A DNA stretch of 64,000 nt from CAIMFV01 sp040757715 (GTDB lineage Bacteria; Pseudomonadota; Alphaproteobacteria; Caulobacterales; Caulobacteraceae), in the NCBI GenBank assembly GCA_040757715.1, contig JBFLWS010000007.1:62001-126000 (forward strand). The letters run 5' to 3'. Positions 60,677 through 64,000 of the stretch are shown piece by piece. Each line of letters begins with the position of its first letter. Positions within the stretch are counted from its first letter, which is position 1. The notes beneath the pieces are model-generated. The model saw only the letters and a program-made list of their open reading frames with translations, was not told where the DNA came from and did not search any database. Both the position numbers and the translations under genes were made by a program.

Positions 60677-61024
60677 ATGTCCCAGATCAATCCGCGCGGG
60701 CTTGCCGCCCTCGCCGTTTTCAGTCTCGTCGTCAGCTCGGGCGTCAGCTTGCGCGCCGCCCCCGCCTTGGCCAGCCCCCCGCCGCCCCTGGACGGCGCCG
60801 CCCTGTCGCCCCTGGCCAAGGTCGACCTCGCCACGGCGCGGGCCACGGCGCTGAAGGCCCGGCCGGGCCGCATCACCGCCCAGGAGCTGGAGAAGGAAGC
60901 CGGCGGCAGCGGTCTGCGCTATTCCTTCGACATCAAGAGCCACGGCAAGGTCTATGAGGTGGGGGTCGACGCCGTCTCCGGCGCGGTGCTGGAGAACAAG
61001 GCCGAAGGCAAGAACCCCGACTGA
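60677..61024 (+). CDS. Secreted PepSY-domain protein
   Basis: A 115-residue protein with a signal peptide (1-32, ending ALAS) and one PepSY domain: VDLATARATALKARPGRITAQELEKEAG, then LRYSFDIKSHGKVYEVGVDAVSGAVLENK. PepSY domains act as inhibitory or chaperone-like modules of envelope proteases and sensors. GGAG lies 7 bp before ATG 60677. A trypsin-like protease gene lies convergently downstream. Confidence 0.85.
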   Translation: MSQINPRGLAALAVFSLVVSSGVSLRAAPALASPPPPLDGAALSPLAKVDLATARATALKARPGRITAQELEKEAGGSGLRYSFDIKSHGKVYEVGVDAVSGAVLENKAEGKNPD

Positions 61025-61101
61025 CCGGCGTCTCGCCCCGCGCCCCCCGCCCCTACAGCGTCTGCCGCCCGTGGCCATGGTCGGCGGCCCAGCTAAGCCC
61101 A

Positions 61102-61147
61102 GATCAGCTCAGGCCAGGTCAGCTCAGTTCAGATCAGATCAGCTCAG
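61102..61147. repeat. Short tandem GATCAGCTCAG repeats
   Basis: GATCAGCTCAG occurs at 61102-61112 and 61137-61147, and GGTCAGCTCAG at 61117-61127, within a run of related CAG/GATCAG words between the convergent PepSY and protease genes. The last copy overlaps the protease stop. A local slippage product; no function is evident. Confidence 0.6.
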
Positions 61148-62484
61148 CCCGGTGCGAGCCCGAGGAACTTGAATGCGTCCTGCACCGGTACGAACAGGTT
61201 GAGCCCCGAGACCCGCGCGGAGTGCAGGCTGATGACGGTGAGCCCGATCACCCGGCCCTGCTCATCCAGCAGGGGCCCGCCGCTATTGCCGGGGTTCACG
61301 CTCACATCGCTCTGGAGATAGGCGTAGCCGGTGATCACCGGCGCGCCGGACAGCACGCCGCGCGTGACCGTGCCCTGCAGTTTTTCGTCCAGCGGCGCGC
61401 CCACGGCGTAGACCACGCCGCCCACGGGCGGGGGCGTCACCTGCACCGGCAGCGGCGCGCGGTTGCGGGGGTCGGTTTTCACCAGCGCCACATCGCGGCC
61501 GCTGGACCGGCGCACCACCTCGCCATCGGTCTCCACCCCGTCGGACCAGCGCAGCTTCACCTTATCAGCGTCGCCCACCACGTGGGCGGCCGTGAGCACA
61601 TAGCCGTCGCTGCTGACCAGGACGCCGCTGCCCGAGCCCGCCCCCGAGCGGATCAGCACCACCGAGCTCACCGTATCCTTGATGTCGCGCTTGGCGTTGG
61701 CGACGGCCAGCGGCACGGCGAGCGGCTTCAAGCCCGTGGGCGGCGGGACCAGGGCGTTTTCGGACAAGGCGGCGCCGCCCAGGGGCTGGCGGAACTCGCT
61801 GTCGAGCACCGCCTGCTCGGCGGCCTGCTTGAAGGCGCGGTTCATCATGTTGAAGCCGCCGTGCGGCGTGGTGTTCTCGATCCGGTCGGAGCCCTGGGCG
61901 GTGACCTTGGCCACCACCTTCTTCTCCAGCAGCGAATAGAGTTGCCACTCCACCGTCATGCGCACCTCGCCCTTTTGATCGCCGTTGGCGAAGGTGCAGA
62001 CCCGTTCGTGCAGGTCGGTGATCACCGCGGCGGCGGCGAATTCGGCGCCCGAGCCCGGAGCGGTGTCGAACAGATTGTCGCTGCTTTGATCGTACTTCAG
62101 CCCATGATCGGCCACCGCCTCACGGAACATGGCTTCGAAGCCGCGTAACTGGTCGCCGCTGATCGGAATCTGACCGCCGGGGAAGACAATGTCGCCCATC
62201 TTGGCGCAAAACCAGCCGCCCTGGCGTTCGATCATCACCTGGCCCACCGGCAGTTTCAGCACCACCTTGGCCAGCTTCAGGCTCTTGAACTCCGGCGCCG
62301 CCGGCGGCGGCGCAGGGGCCGAAGGAGCGCTCGCGGTCGGGACGGACGCGGCGGGTGCGGGGGTGGCGACGGGGGGGCTGGCGGGCGCGGCGGACGGCTT
62401 GGGCGCGGCCCACAGCGTCGTGGTCGCCGCAGCGGCGACCGCCCCCGCCGCGATGGCGCTCATCATCCCGCTTGGCGTCTTCAT
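61144..62484 (-). CDS. Exported trypsin-like serine protease
   Basis: A 446-residue protein: signal peptide (about 1-26), a long Ala/Pro linker, a central domain of unknown type (about 65-250, with FKSLKLAKVVLKLPVGQVMIERQGGWFCAK), and a C-terminal chymotrypsin-fold domain. The triad is visible: His in VLTAAHVVGDADK, Asp in GRDVALVKTD and Ser in VNPGNSGGPLL. No PDZ domain follows, so it differs from DegP. ATG 62484 was chosen over the longer frame because the signal peptide begins there. Confidence 0.88.
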   Translation of the reverse strand: MKTPSGMMSAIAAGAVAAAATTTLWAAPKPSAAPASPPVATPAPAASVPTASAPSAPAPPPAAPEFKSLKLAKVVLKLPVGQVMIERQGGWFCAKMGDIVFPGGQIPISGDQLRGFEAMFREAVADHGLKYDQSSDNLFDTAPGSGAEFAAAAVITDLHERVCTFANGDQKGEVRMTVEWQLYSLLEKKVVAKVTAQGSDRIENTTPHGGFNMMNRAFKQAAEQAVLDSEFRQPLGGAALSENALVPPPTGLKPLAVPLAVANAKRDIKDTVSSVVLIRSGAGSGSGVLVSSDGYVLTAAHVVGDADKVKLRWSDGVETDGEVVRRSSGRDVALVKTDPRNRAPLPVQVTPPPVGGVVYAVGAPLDEKLQGTVTRGVLSGAPVITGYAYLQSDVSVNPGNSGGPLLDEQGRVIGLTVISLHSARVSGLNLFVPVQDAFKFLGLAPG

Positions 62485-62597
62485 GCGCCGATCCCCCGTG
62501 CCGAACCCACCCCGCGCCGCAACCGCTGTCCTGGGGCGCAACCTGGACTCACTAGTTAGCGGACCCGCGCGGCGCGGTCGATAGCCGGTTAAGGCGG

Positions 62598-63845
62598 TTA
62601 CAGCGTCTGCAGCACGTGGCCGTGGTCGCGCAGCACCTCGGTGACCCGGCGGCTGTGGTCGGCGTCGCGGGTCTCGATCATGATGTCGAACACCGCGCCC
62701 TTGGCCGGCACGTCGAGGGCCAGGCGGTCGTGGGCGATGCTGATGATGTTGGCGCCGGCCTGGCCGATGAGGGCGCTCACCGAGGCGAGGAGGCCGGGCC
62801 GGTCGTCCCCCACCACCCGCAGAGAGACGATGCGCTGCTCGCGCACCAGATCCCGGGTCAGCACGGAGGCGAGGAGCCGGCTGTCGATATTGCCGCCCGA
62901 TAGCAGCACGCCCACGCGTTGCCCCCGGAACCGTTCGGGGTAGGCCAGCAGCGCCGCCAGCGAGGCCGCGCCCGCGCCCTCGGCCACGGTCTTCTCCACG
63001 TTGGCGTAGAGGGCGATGGCGGTCTCGAGGTGCCCCTCCTCCACCAGCAGCACGTCGTCCACCAGGGGGCGGGCGGCGGCGTAGGTGAGCTCGCCCATCA
63101 CCTTCACGGCGATGCCCTCGGCGATGGTGGCCCCACCGGCGCGGCTGGGCAGATGGCGCATCTTGGCCGCAAAAGACGGGTACATGGCCGCCTGCACGGC
63201 GAAGATGCGCACGTCCGGCTTCAGGGTCTTGGCCGCGGTGGCCATGCCGGCGATGAGCCCGCCGCCCCCCACGGGCACGACGAGGGCGTCGAGGTCGGGG
63301 GCGTCCTCCAGCATCTCCATGGCCGTGGTGCCTTGGCCGGCCATGACGTGGGGGTCGTTGAAGGGATGGACGAGGGTCAGGCCCCGCTCAGCCTGCAGGC
63401 GCAGGGCCTCGGCGGCGGCCTCGTCGAAGGTGTCGCCGGCGAGGATCACCTCGGCGCCGAAGTCCTCGGTGTGCACCACCTTGTTGCGCGGGGTGGTCCT
63501 CGGCATGACGATGACCGTGGGCACGCCGAGCCGCTGGCCGTGATAGGCGAGGCCCTGGGCGTGGTTGCCGGCCGAGGCGGCGATGACCCCGCGGGCGGCC
63601 TCCTCCGGGGTGAGCAGGAGGAGCTTGTTCAGCGCCCCGCGCTCCTTGAAGGCGGCGGTGAACTGCAGGTTCTCGAACTTCACCCACACCTCGGCCCCGG
63701 TGATCTTGGAGAGGGTGCGCGAGTGGCGGCAGGGGGTGCGTTGCAGGTGCGGGCGCAGGCGCTCGGCGGCGGCGGCGACTTCGGCGAAGGAAAGCCCTGC
63801 GCCCGAATTATGGGCGAAGGCGTTGGCAGGGGCGGCGGCGGTCAT
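62598..63845 (-). CDS. ilvA: Threonine dehydratase (threonine ammonia-lyase) with ACT domain
   Basis: A 415-residue PLP enzyme deaminating threonine to 2-oxobutanoate. The PLP Lys is in QFTAAFKERGALNKL, the phosphate cup in VPVGGGGLIAGMATA, and SAGNHAQGLAYHG is canonical. A single C-terminal ACT domain (from about 330: SLRVVGDDRPGLLASVSALI) gives feedback control, as in the medium-length IlvA/TdcB-like form. In E. coli biosynthetic IlvA has two such domains, so regulation may differ. The last 155 bp of the window hold no gene that can be supported. Confidence 0.94.
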   Translation of the reverse strand: MTAAAPANAFAHNSGAGLSFAEVAAAAERLRPHLQRTPCRHSRTLSKITGAEVWVKFENLQFTAAFKERGALNKLLLLTPEEAARGVIAASAGNHAQGLAYHGQRLGVPTVIVMPRTTPRNKVVHTEDFGAEVILAGDTFDEAAAEALRLQAERGLTLVHPFNDPHVMAGQGTTAMEMLEDAPDLDALVVPVGGGGLIAGMATAAKTLKPDVRIFAVQAAMYPSFAAKMRHLPSRAGGATIAEGIAVKVMGELTYAAARPLVDDVLLVEEGHLETAIALYANVEKTVAEGAGAASLAALLAYPERFRGQRVGVLLSGGNIDSRLLASVLTRDLVREQRIVSLRVVGDDRPGLLASVSALIGQAGANIISIAHDRLALDVPAKGAVFDIMIETRDADHSRRVTEVLRDHGHVLQTL

Positions 63846-64000
63846 GGGACTCTTGGGGAAGGGGTGGGATGGCGTCGGTGAAATGGCGGCGTCCCCTGAA
63901 CCTGCGGCCGCCAGCGCGGCGCAAACGGGCTCAGGGGCGGCGAATTCGCGCCGTCCCGGCGATGCCGCCGCGTCCCATCATGAAAGGCGATGCCTTTGCC

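Overview
The window is GC-rich DNA (about two thirds G+C by eye) from an alphaproteobacterium, most likely a member of the Caulobacterales (Caulobacter/Phenylobacterium/Brevundimonas type). This placement is inferred from gene order and protein character, not from a database search. The clues are the rimP-nusA-ylxR-infB-rbfA-truB-rpsO-pnp order, the fabA-fabB-fabI block, a Caulobacter-like -10 element, GANTC sites inside an intergenic palindrome, a globin-coupled chemoreceptor and CTG/GTC-heavy coding.

Layout. 1-0.7 kb: the tail of an unidentified protein and a single-domain response regulator. 0.7-12 kb: the transcription/translation superoperon (rimP, nusA, ylxR, infB, rbfA, truB, rpsO, pnp), with a leader attenuator candidate, a large Gly/Arg/Asp-rich repeat inside infB, and a DUF1428 gene inserted on the other strand. 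12-15.5 kb: a TetR regulator and the fatty-acid genes fabI, fabB and fabA. 15.5-24 kb: an SH3 protein, a 2-hydroxyacid dehydrogenase, a DUF2946/outer-membrane/thioredoxin module, hslUV, rimO, a hydrolase and an LprI-like protein. 24-31.4 kb: a desaturase with an ETF-beta-type lysine methyltransferase, a VOC protein, a double palindrome with GANTC sites, and the tightly overlapping operon DUF969-DUF979-DUF2891-kynU, followed closely by kynA and a stand-alone AsnC-type ligand-binding domain. 31.4-41.5 kb: threonylcarbamoyl-AMP synthase, YceI-cytochrome b561-YceI, an acyl-CoA dehydrogenase, an orphan AbrB-like protein, an AT-rich small gene, ispG, an AraC regulator and a haem-motif beta-propeller protein. 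41.6-46.4 kb: two tandem kinase-less PAS proteins, a haem-globin chemoreceptor, an outer-membrane protein and a cold-shock protein. 46.5-47.6 kb: an acyltransferase.

47.7-59.3 kb is the accessory part. It holds a complete Cus-type Cu(I)/Ag(I) efflux operon (cusC-cusB-cusA-cusF), a Cys/His/Met-rich secreted protein and a divergent CopA-type P-ATPase. These are followed by an AT-rich operator region, a hipBA toxin-antitoxin pair and the 5' stub of a P4-type integrase, which ends 163 bp from the 3' end of tRNA-Leu(CAG). tRNA-Arg(CCT) lies next to it. This looks like the eroded end of an integrated island. 59.3-64 kb: a gene broken by two frameshifts (one at a GGGCT tandem repeat), a PepSY protein, a trypsin-like protease and threonine dehydratase.

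No ribosomal RNA, CRISPR array, insertion sequence with a transposase, or replication origin was seen. The observations most worth following are the DUF969/979/2891-kynurenine operon, the copper/hipBA/integrase-stub region, the infB repeat expansion, and the chemoreceptor/PAS cluster.
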